A stretch of 64,000 nucleotides of DNA from positions 124,001 to 188,000 of the forward strand of contig JANLFU010000003.1 in NCBI GenBank assembly GCA_024653215.1. Reading direction: 5' to 3'. This document shows positions 1-8,098 of the stretch, in pieces. Position numbers and translations under genes: made by a program. This stretch comes from Candidatus Saccharicenans sp. (GTDB lineage Bacteria; Acidobacteriota; Aminicenantia; Aminicenantales; Saccharicenantaceae). How positions within the stretch are numbered: the first letter of the stretch is position 1; each line of letters starts with the position of its first letter. The notes below the pieces were generated by a model, which saw nothing but the letters and a program-made list of their open reading frames with translations, did no database searches and was not told where the DNA came from.

Positions 1-220
1 CTGTTTCTATGTCACCTTCGATTACGCCCACTCTGTACCGGTCTTTGAGCTTCAGCCCGATTTTTTCCAGCAGGGTAGTCTTGCCGGAGCCAGGCGAGCT
101 CAGCAGGTTGGCGGCCAGGATACCCTTATCTTCCAGCTTTTTGCGGATAGAGGAGGCGATTTTCTTGTTGGAGCCGAGGATGTCCTCAAGCACCAGGACT
201 TCTTTTTTGCTCTTTTCCAT
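1..220 (-). CDS. hypB: Hydrogenase nickel incorporation protein HypB (N-terminal part, cut by window edge)
   Basis: HypB is a GTPase that delivers nickel to the large subunit of [NiFe] hydrogenases during maturation. Only the first 73 codons are inside the window; the rest lies to the left. The visible protein has the P-loop NLLSSPGSGKTT at about residues 38-49 and the following VIEGDIET segment, both typical of HypB. It lacks the long His-rich N-terminal metal store found in some HypB proteins. The ATG at 220 lies inside the 3' end of the upstream protease frame (about 35 nt overlap), so it is probably translationally coupled to the hox operon. Confidence 0.85.
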   Translation of the reverse strand, partial: MEKSKKEVLVLEDILGSNKKIASSIRKKLEDKGILAANLLSSPGSGKTTLLEKIGLKLKDRYRVGVIEGDIET

Positions 221-737
221 GTTTGGTTCTCTTTGAGTTAAGTCTTCGTGGTTTATTCATTATAGCAGAGGAGCGCGGCCCTCTGGCGGCCCGCCTCAAC
301 TTTTCCACCAGGAAATCTAAGGCAGCTTCCAGGTTTCTTTTGGCCGCCGGGCTCAGTCCTCCTCCCACCTCGAACTCGTAGCCCCGGATGGCCAGGGTCA
401 TGATATCTGGGGTTTTTCTATATAGCTCCCGGCAGAGATAAGCCACCGCTTCGGGCGACAGAGAATGGCTGGTAAAGCTGAAGTCCTTGACAGGTTTTAT
501 CTTCTTGAATAAGAAAGGCTGCGATCCAGTCTTAAGGGCGTCGACGATGATAACCTTTTCATGTTCAGAGAAAAGCAGGGAATCTTCCACCTGGAGCTGG
601 TAGTCAGCTTCCAGGCTCAGTCCGGGCAGACCCAGTTTTTCAAGCTCGCTGATAAAAGCCGGGCCCAGGCCGTCGTCCCGCCTCCCTGGATTGCCTATTC
701 CGTAAACCAGGATTTTCTTTTTTACCGCGCTTTTCGT
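186..737 (-). CDS. hoxW: [NiFe]-hydrogenase maturation protease (HoxW/HyaD/HycI family), no canonical start codon
   Basis: This endopeptidase family trims the C-terminus of the hydrogenase large subunit after nickel insertion. The frame contains the diagnostic ILVYGIGNPGRRDDGLGP segment close to its start, where Asp coordinates nickel. Directly downstream of hoxH, it should process HoxH. The frame is open from an upstream TGA at about 770, yet contains no ATG, GTG or TTG before the family motif. The first GTG is at 590 and would delete the whole N-terminal motif. I place the start at an ACG (735-737), 8 nt after AAGAGG (746-751) and 2 nt after the hoxH stop; ATA, ATC and CTG are alternatives, as is a sequencing error. 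The 3' end overlaps hypB. The family call is firm, the start is not. Confidence 0.72.
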   Translation of the reverse strand, partial: TKSAVKKKILVYGIGNPGRRDDGLGPAFISELEKLGLPGLSLEADYQLQVEDSLLFSEHEKVIIVDALKTGSQPFLFKKIKPVKDFSFTSHSLSPEAVAYLCRELYRKTPDIMTLAIRGYEFEVGGGLSPAAKRNLEAALDFLVEKLRRAARGPRSSAIMNKPRRLNSKRTKHGKEQKRSPGA

Positions 738-739
738 GG

Positions 740-2188
740 TTATTTCCTCTTGCGGTCGACGAGGTGGCCTTCAGAATCGTATAGCTCGACTTCGAGCGGC
801 ATCTGGCCCAGGGCGTGGGTGGCGCAGCTCAGGCAGGGGTCGTAGGCCCGGATGGCCACTTCCACCCGGTTGAGCATGCCCTCGGTTATCTCCGGCTTTT
901 CTGAGATGTACTCCTCGGCTACCAGCCGGACCGCTTCGTTGTAAGCCTGGTTATTATTCGTGGTGGAAACTATCAGGTTGGCCATGGTCACCTGGTCATC
1001 GTCATTGATCCGGTAATGGTGGAACAACGTGCCGCGGGGGGCTTCGACCAGGCCGACGCCCTCGTGTTTCTTCTTGCCTTTCTTGACCAGGTTGTCTCCG
1101 GTAATGTCCTTGTCGTTCAGCAATTCTTTTATAACTTCTGCGGCGTGCAGGGCTTCGATCAACCTGGCCCAGTGGCTGTGCAGGGTCATGTTGTTGGGCT
1201 TTCCGCCCGTGTAGGCCTTGTATTCTTCAAATTCTTTCTGGGCCCGGGGGCTGGGAATGAAATCGCAGGTGTTAAGCCTGGCGATGGGGCCGACCCGGTA
1301 CCAGCCCTTTTCTTTGCCCAGCTTCTTCAGGTAGGGGAATTTCATGTAACTGTAATTTCGGACTTCTTCCCCGATGTAGTCCAGGTAATCCCGGTAGTCG
1401 ACATCGTTCAGGATTTTCCGGCCCTCGGCATCCACCGCCCGCAGCACCCCGTGGTAGAAATCCAGGGCCCCGTCCTTTCTGACCAGGCTCAGGTGGTTGG
1501 AGGGGAAGTGGGCAAAGCTGTCCAGGACAGCCCTGTTCTCCGCGTGCAGTTTCTTGAAGAGCTGGATGGCTTCCTGGGCCCAGTCGATCATGGTGTCGAT
1601 GTTGAAGGGGGCGGGCGACTTGAGGAAGAAATCTCTTTCTTCCGGGCTCAGGCTCTTGTTAACCCCGCCCGGTATGGCCCCGGTGCCGTGGATCTTTTTG
1701 CCGGCCGTGGCCTTGATTATCTCCTGCCCGAACTTCCGCATCAGGACGCCCTTAACCGCTATTTCCTTGTGGGTCTTAGCCACCCCGATGATGTTCCTCA
1801 CGGCCGGGTCGGCGTCAAAGCCGAACAGCAGGTCAGGCGAGGCCAGGTGGAAGAAATGCAGGGCATGGGACTGGAGCATCTGCCCGTAGTGCATCAGGCG
1901 GCGCAGCTTGTCCGCGGTCGGGGGCAGCTTTTCGGGTGGAACGCCGACGATTATGTCCATGGCCTTGGCCCCGGCCAGGTGATGGCTGACCGGGCAGATG
2001 CCGCACAGCCGCTGCACCAGGACAGGAATCTCCCAGTAAGGCCTTCCCTGGACGAAGCGCTCGAAACCGCGGAATTCCACCACGTGGAAACGGGCCTGGG
2101 CCACCTTTCCGCGGTCGTCAAGGCGGATGGTGACCTTGCCGTGTCCTTCGACTCTGGTTACCGGTTCTATGGTTAGCTTTCTGCTCAT
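740..2188 (-). CDS. hoxH: NAD(P)-linked [NiFe] hydrogenase large subunit HoxH
   Basis: This is the catalytic subunit of the bidirectional cytoplasmic hydrogenase, which interconverts H2 and protons and passes electrons via HoxY to HoxU and HoxF. The 482 residues carry both nickel-binding motifs: RLCGICPVSHH (Cys62, Cys65) near the N-terminus and DPCLSCATH (Cys452, Cys455) near the C-terminus. After His458 there is a 24-residue tail, the expected substrate of the maturation protease encoded just downstream. Length and the HoxY/U/F neighbours place it in group 3d (HoxH type) rather than in uptake group 1. The start at 2188 has an ordinary spacing (12 nt) from hoxY. Confidence 0.93.
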   Translation of the reverse strand: MSRKLTIEPVTRVEGHGKVTIRLDDRGKVAQARFHVVEFRGFERFVQGRPYWEIPVLVQRLCGICPVSHHLAGAKAMDIIVGVPPEKLPPTADKLRRLMHYGQMLQSHALHFFHLASPDLLFGFDADPAVRNIIGVAKTHKEIAVKGVLMRKFGQEIIKATAGKKIHGTGAIPGGVNKSLSPEERDFFLKSPAPFNIDTMIDWAQEAIQLFKKLHAENRAVLDSFAHFPSNHLSLVRKDGALDFYHGVLRAVDAEGRKILNDVDYRDYLDYIGEEVRNYSYMKFPYLKKLGKEKGWYRVGPIARLNTCDFIPSPRAQKEFEEYKAYTGGKPNNMTLHSHWARLIEALHAAEVIKELLNDKDITGDNLVKKGKKKHEGVGLVEAPRGTLFHHYRINDDDQVTMANLIVSTTNNNQAYNEAVRLVAEEYISEKPEITEGMLNRVEVAIRAYDPCLSCATHALGQMPLEVELYDSEGHLVDRKRK

Positions 2189-2200
2189 GGTTTTCTGTCC

Positions 2201-2746
2201 TCAATCATATTTTACCAGTTCGTATTCCAGCCTAAGCGGCCTCCCCTGGACGAGAGCCGTTAACGCTTCCCAGATCAGGTCGGCCGAGGGCGGGCAGCCC
2301 GGGAGGAAATAATCTATTTTGACTATTTCGTGGCAGGGATAAACCCGGTCCAGGAGCACCGGAATATCCTCATCGGCCGGTATCAGGCGGTCTTCCGGGG
2401 CCACGGTTGGTGAGTTGAGGTAAGCTTCCTCCAGGCATTCTTTAAGGGGGATGGTGTTGCGCATGGCCGGCAGTCCGCCCATGACCGCGCATTCCCCGAC
2501 CGAGACCAGGATTTTACAGTTTTTCCGGAAATACCTCAGGACCTCGACATTCTCGGCATTGCAGCATCCGCCCTCAATCAACCCGATGTCCACCGGGCGG
2601 CTGAATTTCTTGATATCGTCAATGGGAGACTTGTCAAACTCCACCAGTTCAATCAGGTCCAGGATTCTTTCGTCAATGTCCAGGAAGGACATGTGGCAGC
2701 CGAAACATCCGGCCAAGGAAGCTGTAGCGATTACTGGTTTGCTCAT
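2201..2746 (-). CDS. hoxY: NAD(P)-linked [NiFe] hydrogenase small subunit HoxY
   Basis: HoxY is the electron-transfer small subunit that pairs with HoxH and holds the proximal [4Fe-4S] cluster. The 181-residue protein has AGCFGCHMS (Cys14, Cys17), a GGCCNAEN segment, GECAVMGG and PGCPPSAD, the usual ligand pattern. It is short and has no twin-arginine signal or distal-cluster domain, as expected for the cytoplasmic group 3d type. It lies between hoxU and hoxH with 12 nt on each side, so all are probably on one transcript. Confidence 0.93.
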   Translation of the reverse strand: MSKPVIATASLAGCFGCHMSFLDIDERILDLIELVEFDKSPIDDIKKFSRPVDIGLIEGGCCNAENVEVLRYFRKNCKILVSVGECAVMGGLPAMRNTIPLKECLEEAYLNSPTVAPEDRLIPADEDIPVLLDRVYPCHEIVKIDYFLPGCPPSADLIWEALTALVQGRPLRLEYELVKYD

Positions 2747-2758
2747 GTTCTCACCCCG

Positions 2759-3457
2759 TCATTTCTTTTCTTCGATGTCGCTGCCGATTGGCCTGCGGTC
2801 ATACTTGCGCCTGCCGATGGGGATGCGGAAGCCCACCTCTTTCCTGAGGATGGCGCCCACCGGGCAGATGTCCATGGCCTTCTGGGCTTCCTCGTCGCTC
2901 AACCTGGCGGCCAGTTTCCGGTCAACGTTGATTCTGACCCGGCCGGAGCGGTTTTTCATGGCAAAGACTTTCTTTCCGTCCGGAGTCTGGATGGCCCGGA
3001 TGCAGCGCTGACACTGAACGCAGCGGTTATGTTCCAGCAGGAATTTCGGGAAGGCCTCGATGTCTTTTTTCGGGAAAAGGTAGGGGAACTGGGGCACCAG
3101 GATCTGGTAGCGGTAGGCCAGGGCCTGGAGTTCGCAGTTGCCGCTTTTCTCGCAGGCCGGGCAGAAGTGGTTGCCCTCAACGAACAGCATTTCTATTATG
3201 GCCTTGCGGTACTCCTCCACTTCGGGGGAGGCGTTTTCGATGACCATACCGGGTGTCACCGGCTGGGTGCAGGCGGCCATCCAGCGTCCGTTAACCCGGA
3301 CCGAACAGATGCGGCAGCTGCCCACCGGCTTTAACCCTTCAAAGTGGCACAGTACCGGGATGTAGATGCCATTGGCTTTGGCCGCCTCGTAGATGGTCAT
3401 GCCGGCTTCGGCCTGGCACTCCTTGCCGTCAACCGTGAATTTTATCTTATCAGGCAT
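2759..3457 (-). CDS. hoxU: Hydrogenase diaphorase subunit HoxU (NuoG N-terminal-like iron-sulfur protein)
   Basis: HoxU relays electrons between HoxF and the HoxYH pair. The 232 residues begin with a plant-type [2Fe-2S] ferredoxin domain (Cys37, Cys48, Cys51, Cys63). A His-plus-three-Cys cluster motif follows (His97, Cys99, Cys102, Cys108), then one [4Fe-4S] set (Cys146, Cys149, Cys152, Cys198 in DICPVGA). This matches the N-terminal region of complex I NuoG. The start ATG at 3457 overlaps the end of hoxF by 8 nt, which suggests coupled translation. Confidence 0.92.
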   Translation of the reverse strand: MPDKIKFTVDGKECQAEAGMTIYEAAKANGIYIPVLCHFEGLKPVGSCRICSVRVNGRWMAACTQPVTPGMVIENASPEVEEYRKAIIEMLFVEGNHFCPACEKSGNCELQALAYRYQILVPQFPYLFPKKDIEAFPKFLLEHNRCVQCQRCIRAIQTPDGKKVFAMKNRSGRVRINVDRKLAARLSDEEAQKAMDICPVGAILRKEVGFRIPIGRRKYDRRPIGSDIEEKK

Positions 3458-5249
3458 GGTCCTGTTCCTCCTGGAATTTTCGGCCGGTTATGGCGCAGGC
3501 CTCGGCCACGGCCTGGTTGAGGTCGAACTCAGGGATGAAATCTGCTTCTTTGTTGACCCGGCTTTCATAGAGTTCCCGGAAGCTGGCCAGGGTGGTCAGG
3601 ACCGGGTTGGGCGAGGTCTGGCCCAGGCCGCAGCGGCTCATGGACTTGATGATTTTCCCCCAGGCCTCAATCTCTTTGAGGTCCTGAACAGTTCCCAGCC
3701 CCGAGGCTATCTTCTCAAACTTTTTCTTCAGCAGGACGTTTCCGGCCCGGCAGGGAACGCACCAGCCGCAGCTTTCCTCGATGAAGAAATCGAGGAAATT
3801 GCGAACCACCGAAAACAGGTCGCGGCTGCGATTGAAGATGATGATCGACCCGCCGGTGGGCAGGTCGGAAAAGCAGATCTTCCGGCCGAATCCGGCTTCC
3901 GAAATGCAGTTACCAGAAGGCCCGCCCACCTGGACGGCCAGGGTGTCTCTGGCCCCAACCATCTCCAGCAGCTCCTTAACCGTCAGACCGTATTCCACTT
4001 CGTAGATGCCCGGTCTCTCACAATCGCCGGAAACGCTCAGCAGCTTGGTCCCGGCTGAAACCGGGGTGCCCATCGACCGAAACCAGTTAGCTCCGTGTAT
4101 GATAATCTGGGTGGCCGTGGCCAGGGTTTCCACGTTGTTGACCGTGCTGGGCAGGTTCAGGTAACCCTTCTGCACCGGGAACGGGGGCCGGTCACGGGGT
4201 TCTCCCCGCTTGCCCTCGGCCGATTCAATCAGGGCCGATTCTTCGCCGCAGACGTAAGCCCCGGCACCCATCTTGATCTCGATGTCAAAGTCAAAGCCCC
4301 GGCCGGCGATGTTCGGACCCAGCCAGCCCTGTTCTCTCATCTTCTGCAGCACGTGTTCCAGGTAGCGACGCAGGTAGGTGTATTCGTGCCTGAGATACAG
4401 GATGCCCAGTCGGGCTCCGACGGCATAACCGGCAATGGCCATGCCTTCAAACACCATTTCCGGCCTTTCGGTCAGGATGACCCGGTCCTTGAAAGTCCCG
4501 GGTTCCCCCTCGTCGGCGTTGCAGATGACAAAATGCTGTTCGCCCTTTTCTTTCCGGCAGAATTCCCATTTCAAGCCTGTCGGGAATCCGGCCCCGCCCC
4601 GGCCCAGCAGGTTGGCCTTTTTTACTTCATCGATTATGCACTCGGGGGTTGTCTCCAGGGCCTTGCGGATGGCCTGGCCGGGAACATATTCGCCAAAAAC
4701 AACCGGGCCGGTTTTCCTGATATTGTTCCTGACCATTGACCGGACGAGTTCGTGGCCGTTGGCCCCGTCGCCCGTTTCTTCCACCATGTCCTCAACCGCC
4801 CGGCCTTCCCTCATCCAGCCCACCAGTTTTTTAACCTTATCCGGGTTGAGGGAGGTAAAGACCACTCCGTTGATGATGGCGGCCGGCTCCTGGTCATTCA
4901 TTCCTATGCAGGAGGTTTCCAGCAGGGTGACCAGGCCGTCTTCTGAAGTCTGGCCGAAACGACAACCCGTTTCACGCTCCCAGGCCAGGGCCACCTTTTC
5001 CCGTCCAGCCATTTCGGCCGTGATGGAATTGTTGAGATAGACCACGTACTTTCCGAGCGGCCGGGCTGAAAGAAAATGGTAAAAGCTGATGACCCCTTCC
5101 ACCTCGGCCCGGGAAAGTCCGAGCTCGTCGGCTACGGACAGGATGGCTTTTTCGGAGATATAGCCTTCCCTGGACTGGAGTTCTTTCAGGATCTCTATCA
5201 GCCGGGTCCGGTCTTTCCTGTATTTTTGCAGTATTTTTTTATAGTTCAT
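3450..5249 (-). CDS. hoxF: Hydrogenase diaphorase subunit HoxF with fused NuoE-like (HoxE) domain
   Basis: This subunit binds FMN and NAD(H) and is the site where the hydrogenase exchanges electrons with NAD(P)H. Residues 1-155 are NuoE/HoxE-like. Residues 175-599 are NuoF-like, with GRGGAGFPTGLKW (217-229) for nucleotide binding, NADEGEPGTFKDR for FMN and a C-terminal [4Fe-4S] set (Cys494, Cys497, Cys500, Cys540). The length (599) is that of the fused HoxF of Cupriavidus type rather than of the separate cyanobacterial HoxE and HoxF. The NuoE-like part has lost three of the four cysteines that normally hold its [2Fe-2S] cluster, keeping only Cys114. It is the first gene of the operon, with a promoter candidate at 5277-5304. 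Confidence 0.92.
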   Translation of the reverse strand: MNYKKILQKYRKDRTRLIEILKELQSREGYISEKAILSVADELGLSRAEVEGVISFYHFLSARPLGKYVVYLNNSITAEMAGREKVALAWERETGCRFGQTSEDGLVTLLETSCIGMNDQEPAAIINGVVFTSLNPDKVKKLVGWMREGRAVEDMVEETGDGANGHELVRSMVRNNIRKTGPVVFGEYVPGQAIRKALETTPECIIDEVKKANLLGRGGAGFPTGLKWEFCRKEKGEQHFVICNADEGEPGTFKDRVILTERPEMVFEGMAIAGYAVGARLGILYLRHEYTYLRRYLEHVLQKMREQGWLGPNIAGRGFDFDIEIKMGAGAYVCGEESALIESAEGKRGEPRDRPPFPVQKGYLNLPSTVNNVETLATATQIIIHGANWFRSMGTPVSAGTKLLSVSGDCERPGIYEVEYGLTVKELLEMVGARDTLAVQVGGPSGNCISEAGFGRKICFSDLPTGGSIIIFNRSRDLFSVVRNFLDFFIEESCGWCVPCRAGNVLLKKKFEKIASGLGTVQDLKEIEAWGKIIKSMSRCGLGQTSPNPVLTTLASFRELYESRVNKEADFIPEFDLNQAVAEACAITGRKFQEEQDHA

Positions 5250-5276
5250 ATCAGACCCCTCATCAAAATAGAATTA

Positions 5277-5304
5277 TTTATATCATAAACCCCGCTTTTT
5301 ACAA
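5277..5304 (-). promoter_or_regulatory. Predicted promoter of the hox operon
   Basis: Reading on the minus strand there is TTGTAA (5299-5304), 16 nt, then TATAAA (5277-5282), about 28 nt upstream of the hoxF ATG at 5249. It is back to back with the gatC promoter, in a roughly 100 nt divergent spacer. No operator repeat is visible. Confidence 0.5.
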
Positions 5305-5313
5305 AGAGTTATC

Positions 5314-5342
5314 TTGTGAATTTTTACCATATTTTCTATAAT
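5314..5342 (+). promoter_or_regulatory. Predicted promoter of gatCA, leaderless
   Basis: TTGTGA (5314-5319), 17 nt, TATAAT (5337-5342). The gatC ATG starts 8 nt after the end of the -10 box, exactly where transcription should begin. There is no Shine-Dalgarno sequence between them, so the transcript should be leaderless. Confidence 0.65.
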
Positions 5343-5349
5343 CTAAAAC

Positions 5350-5631
5350 ATGAAAGTTGACCTGGAACATCTCAGCCGCCTGGCCAACCTGGAGCTGACC
5401 GAGGAAGAAAGAAAACTTCTGCCCGGACAGATGGAAAAGATAATCGACTGGGTCGGGCAGCTGTCCAGCCTGGCCACAGGAGAGGAAGAAAAGTACCACC
5501 AGGTGGATTTCTCCCTGCGGCTGGAAGAAGACGAGGTTCAACCCTCGCTGCCACAGGACGAGGTTCTGGCCATGGCTCCCGAAAAACAGGGTGATTTGGT
5601 CAAGGTGCCGAGGGTTTTCAGAGAAAAATGA
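5350..5631 (+). CDS. gatC: Asp/Glu-tRNA amidotransferase subunit C (GatC)
   Basis: GatC is the small stabilising subunit of the GatCAB amidotransferase, which converts Glu-tRNA(Gln) and/or Asp-tRNA(Asn) to the amidated forms. The 93 residues have the family pattern: an N-terminal helix LEHLSRLANLELTEEE, then a glutamate-rich loop and an extended C-terminus with the segment RLEEDEVQPSLP. It overlaps gatA by 4 nt (ATGA). gatB is not in the window and must be elsewhere. The start follows from the promoter position and the family alignment, because no ribosome binding site is present. Confidence 0.9.
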   Translation: MKVDLEHLSRLANLELTEEERKLLPGQMEKIIDWVGQLSSLATGEEEKYHQVDFSLRLEEDEVQPSLPQDEVLAMAPEKQGDLVKVPRVFREK

Positions 5632-7100
5632 AATACGTTGAGCTTGGCCTGAGAGAAGCGGTGGACCTGGTCAGGAACGGCCAGGTAAAAGCCACAGAAA
5701 TTGTCGAATCTTACCTCAGCCATATTGAGTCAGTTGACCCGGAAATCAAGGCCTACCTGACGCTGGCTGCCGACCGGGCTCTGAGCCGGGCCAGGGAAAT
5801 AGATGCCAGGAAGCACAAGGGCCGGCTGGCCGGGGCGGTGGTGGCCATAAAAGACAACATCATCACCCGTGGCCTCCGGACCACCTGCGGTTCCAGGATA
5901 CTGGAAAACTTTGTCCCGCCTTACGATGCCACGGTGGTTGAGCGCCTGGAAGCCGAAGACGCTATCATCATCGGGAAAACCAACCTGGACGAGTTCGCCA
6001 TGGGTTCCTCCACCGAGAACTCGGCTTTCTTCCCGACCCGGAATCCCTGGGACCTGGAACGGGTGCCGGGTGGTTCCAGTGGAGGTTCGGCGGCCGCGGT
6101 GGCCGGCCTCGAAGCCATGGCTGCCCTTGGTTCTGATACCGGTGGCTCCGTCCGGCAACCGGCGGCTTTTTGTGGAACAGTGGGGTTGAAGCCCACCTAC
6201 GGGCGAGTTTCGAGGTACGGGCTGGTGGCCTTTGCTTCTTCCCTGGACCAGATTGGCCCCCTGGCCCGATCGGTCGAGGATTGTGCGCTCATAACTTCGG
6301 TCATAGCCGGTTTTGACCGCCGGGACTCTACCTGCGCTGACCGGCCGGTGCCCGACTACCTTGATGGCCTGGGAAATTTTCAGGAGAAAGTAAAGGTCGG
6401 CTTTCTGGGCGAAGCCTCATTAAAAGGAATTAATCCCGAGGTGGCTTCCAGCTACCTCCAGGTGCAGGAATTGATTGCCGGCTTGGGATTTGAAGTGGTG
6501 CGAATGGATTTCCCCTCCTGGGAGGTAGCCCTGCCCTGTTATTACATAATTGCTCCCTCTGAAGCCAGCTCCAACCTGGCCAGGTATGACGGGGTGAGGT
6601 ATGGCCTTCGGGCTGGGGCGGCCGAGCTGGCCGATATGTATGTTAAAACCAGGACCGCAGGCTTCGGCAGCGAGGTCAAACGACGGATCCTGCTGGGAAC
6701 CTTTGCCCTGAGTTCCGGGTATTACGAAGCTTATTATGCCAGGGCGGCCAGGGCCCGCCAGGCCATAACGGCCGAGCTGCAGGCCGCCTTCAGGAGGGTT
6801 GATTTCATCCTGACCCCGACCACCCCCGAGCCGGCTTTCAAACTGGGAGAAAAGCAGGATCCGATAGCCATGTATCTTCAGGACTATTTCACGGTGGCGG
6901 CCAGCCTGGCCGGGGTGCCGGGAATTTCTATTCCCTGCGGGCTGACCGGGAATGGCCTGCCGCTGGGGCTGCAGGTGCTGTCCGAACCGTTTGCCGAAAA
7001 CAGATTATTTAAATTTGCTTTTTTGCTTGAAAATAATATAAAATTCAAAAATAATATGTATGGAATAAATACCAGAGGAAGGAGGAAGAATGAAAATTAA
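5628..7100 (+). CDS. gatA: Asp/Glu-tRNA amidotransferase subunit A (GatA)
   Basis: GatA is the glutaminase subunit that releases ammonia from glutamine for tRNA-dependent amidation. The amidase-signature catalytic triad is visible: Lys75 (VVAIKDNI), the cis-Ser at about 150 in GGSSGGSAAAV, and Ser174 in SDTGGSVRQPAA. The length (490) is normal. The last 15 or so residues, rich in Asn, Lys and Arg, extend past the usual end and are coded by AT-rich DNA that also carries the start region of the next gene (11 nt overlap). It forms an operon with gatC. Confidence 0.93.
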   Translation: MKYVELGLREAVDLVRNGQVKATEIVESYLSHIESVDPEIKAYLTLAADRALSRAREIDARKHKGRLAGAVVAIKDNIITRGLRTTCGSRILENFVPPYDATVVERLEAEDAIIIGKTNLDEFAMGSSTENSAFFPTRNPWDLERVPGGSSGGSAAAVAGLEAMAALGSDTGGSVRQPAAFCGTVGLKPTYGRVSRYGLVAFASSLDQIGPLARSVEDCALITSVIAGFDRRDSTCADRPVPDYLDGLGNFQEKVKVGFLGEASLKGINPEVASSYLQVQELIAGLGFEVVRMDFPSWEVALPCYYIIAPSEASSNLARYDGVRYGLRAGAAELADMYVKTRTAGFGSEVKRRILLGTFALSSGYYEAYYARAARARQAITAELQAAFRRVDFILTPTTPEPAFKLGEKQDPIAMYLQDYFTVAASLAGVPGISIPCGLTGNGLPLGLQVLSEPFAENRLFKFAFLLENNIKFKNNMYGINTRGRRKNEN

Positions 7101-7785
7101 AAGCCTTTGGTTGATCGGTCTTATTACAGTTGCCATCCTGATCTCTGCGGGCTGTTCCTCAGCTCCCGAAAAAACCCTGCTGGATAAATATTTCCATGCT
7201 GTATCCATGAGGGATAATCAGACCATGGCCGCCATGGCCTGGAAGCCCCTGGAAATCGATTATGCCAGCTTTACCATTCTCGAGGTTACCCCGGAAAAGG
7301 TTGAACCGGTCAGTCTGCCCGCCCTGAACGACAAAGAGGCCGAGGCCAAGAAAAAGGTTGACGACCACATCGGACCCGTGGTGGATGCCAAGGATGCTCT
7401 GGATGCCGCCCAGGACGAGCTGGACAACGCCAGGACCTCGGGGGCCCGGGCTGCCCTGAAGAAAAAGGTTGAACAGCTGCAGGCCAAGTATGATCAGGAA
7501 TATAACATTCACAAAGAACTGCAGAGACTGTACGGCGAGGCCAAGGACGCCGCAGCCAAGGAAGAGCAGATTACCCTGTTCTCTCTGGGCTTAAAGAACC
7601 TGCCCGGGATCCGGAGCCTGAACGGTGATGTTCATACCAAGCAGCTGGTCATCAGCGTTAAGAACAAAGCCGGTGCCGAGAAAAAGTACAAGGTAGAAAT
7701 GAGAAAATATGTTATGAAGGATGAAACCGGCAAAGTGGCTTACAACGGGCAGTGGAAGATTATCGATTTCGTGCCGGTCAGCTAA
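7090..7785 (+). CDS. Putative lipoprotein with central coiled coil, function unknown
   Basis: The 231-residue protein starts with a lipoprotein signal: a basic start, a hydrophobic stretch and the lipobox ISAGC with Cys22 as the lipidation site. Residues about 80-155 are rich in Lys, Glu, Asp and Ala with heptad-like spacing, consistent with a coiled coil. The C-terminal third is predicted beta-rich. I do not recognise a family. A strong AAGGAGG site precedes the ATG at 7090 even though it lies inside the end of gatA. Its position after gatCA suggests co-transcription but gives no functional hint. It probably sits on a membrane facing the periplasm. Confidence 0.75.
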   Translation: MKIKSLWLIGLITVAILISAGCSSAPEKTLLDKYFHAVSMRDNQTMAAMAWKPLEIDYASFTILEVTPEKVEPVSLPALNDKEAEAKKKVDDHIGPVVDAKDALDAAQDELDNARTSGARAALKKKVEQLQAKYDQEYNIHKELQRLYGEAKDAAAKEEQITLFSLGLKNLPGIRSLNGDVHTKQLVISVKNKAGAEKKYKVEMRKYVMKDETGKVAYNGQWKIIDFVPVS

Positions 7786-7828
7786 AAAATTTATACACAA
7801 CCGGTCTTAAAATCATAATCTGGCCTTA

Positions 7829-7856
7829 TTGACTTTTTGCAATTTTCAGCTATAAA
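7829..7856 (+). promoter_or_regulatory. Predicted promoter of the tRNA-Lys/tRNA-Glu pair
   Basis: TTGACT (7829-7834), 16 nt, TATAAA (7851-7856), ending 25 nt before the 5' end of tRNA-Lys. A T-run directly after tRNA-Glu (8034-8039) could end the transcript. Confidence 0.6.
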
Positions 7857-7881
7857 TAATCTTTCTTGCGGTCTGGAAAAG

Positions 7882-7953
7882 GGGCCGTTAGCTCAGAGGG
7901 AGAGCACCGGCCTTTTAAGCCGGGTGTCGCTGGTTCGAGTCCAGCACGGCTCA
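7882..7953 (+). tRNA. tRNA-Lys (anticodon TTT)
   Basis: The cloverleaf can be drawn: acceptor GGGCCGT (7882-7888) pairs with ACGGCTC (7946-7952) and the discriminator is A. The anticodon stem CCGGC/GCCGG encloses CTTTTAA, and the T-loop TTCGAGT is canonical. CCA is not encoded. Confidence 0.95.
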
Positions 7954-7958
7954 TTTGC

Positions 7959-8033
7959 GCCCCTGTCGTCTAGCCCGGCCTAGGACATCGCCCTTTCAAG
8001 GCGGCAACACGGGTTCGAATCCCGTCGGGGGCG
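7959..8033 (+). tRNA. tRNA-Glu (anticodon TTC)
   Basis: Acceptor GCCCCTG (7959-7965) pairs with CGGGGGC (8026-8032), with discriminator G. The anticodon loop is CTTTCAA and the T-arm ACGGG-TTCGAAT-CCCGT. It lies 5 nt after tRNA-Lys, so both come from one precursor. CCA is not encoded. Confidence 0.95.
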
Positions 8034-8098
8034 CTTTTTCATTTTAAAAAAAATAATAGGTCCGGATTACAATCGCCGGGACTTCGGGAGGGGTTGGT

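Noticed and set aside
1016-2176. Long open frame (386 codons) on the plus strand opposite hoxH
   Set aside because: It mirrors a confirmed hydrogenase gene, has no recognisable domain or ribosome site, and arises from GC-rich codon bias.
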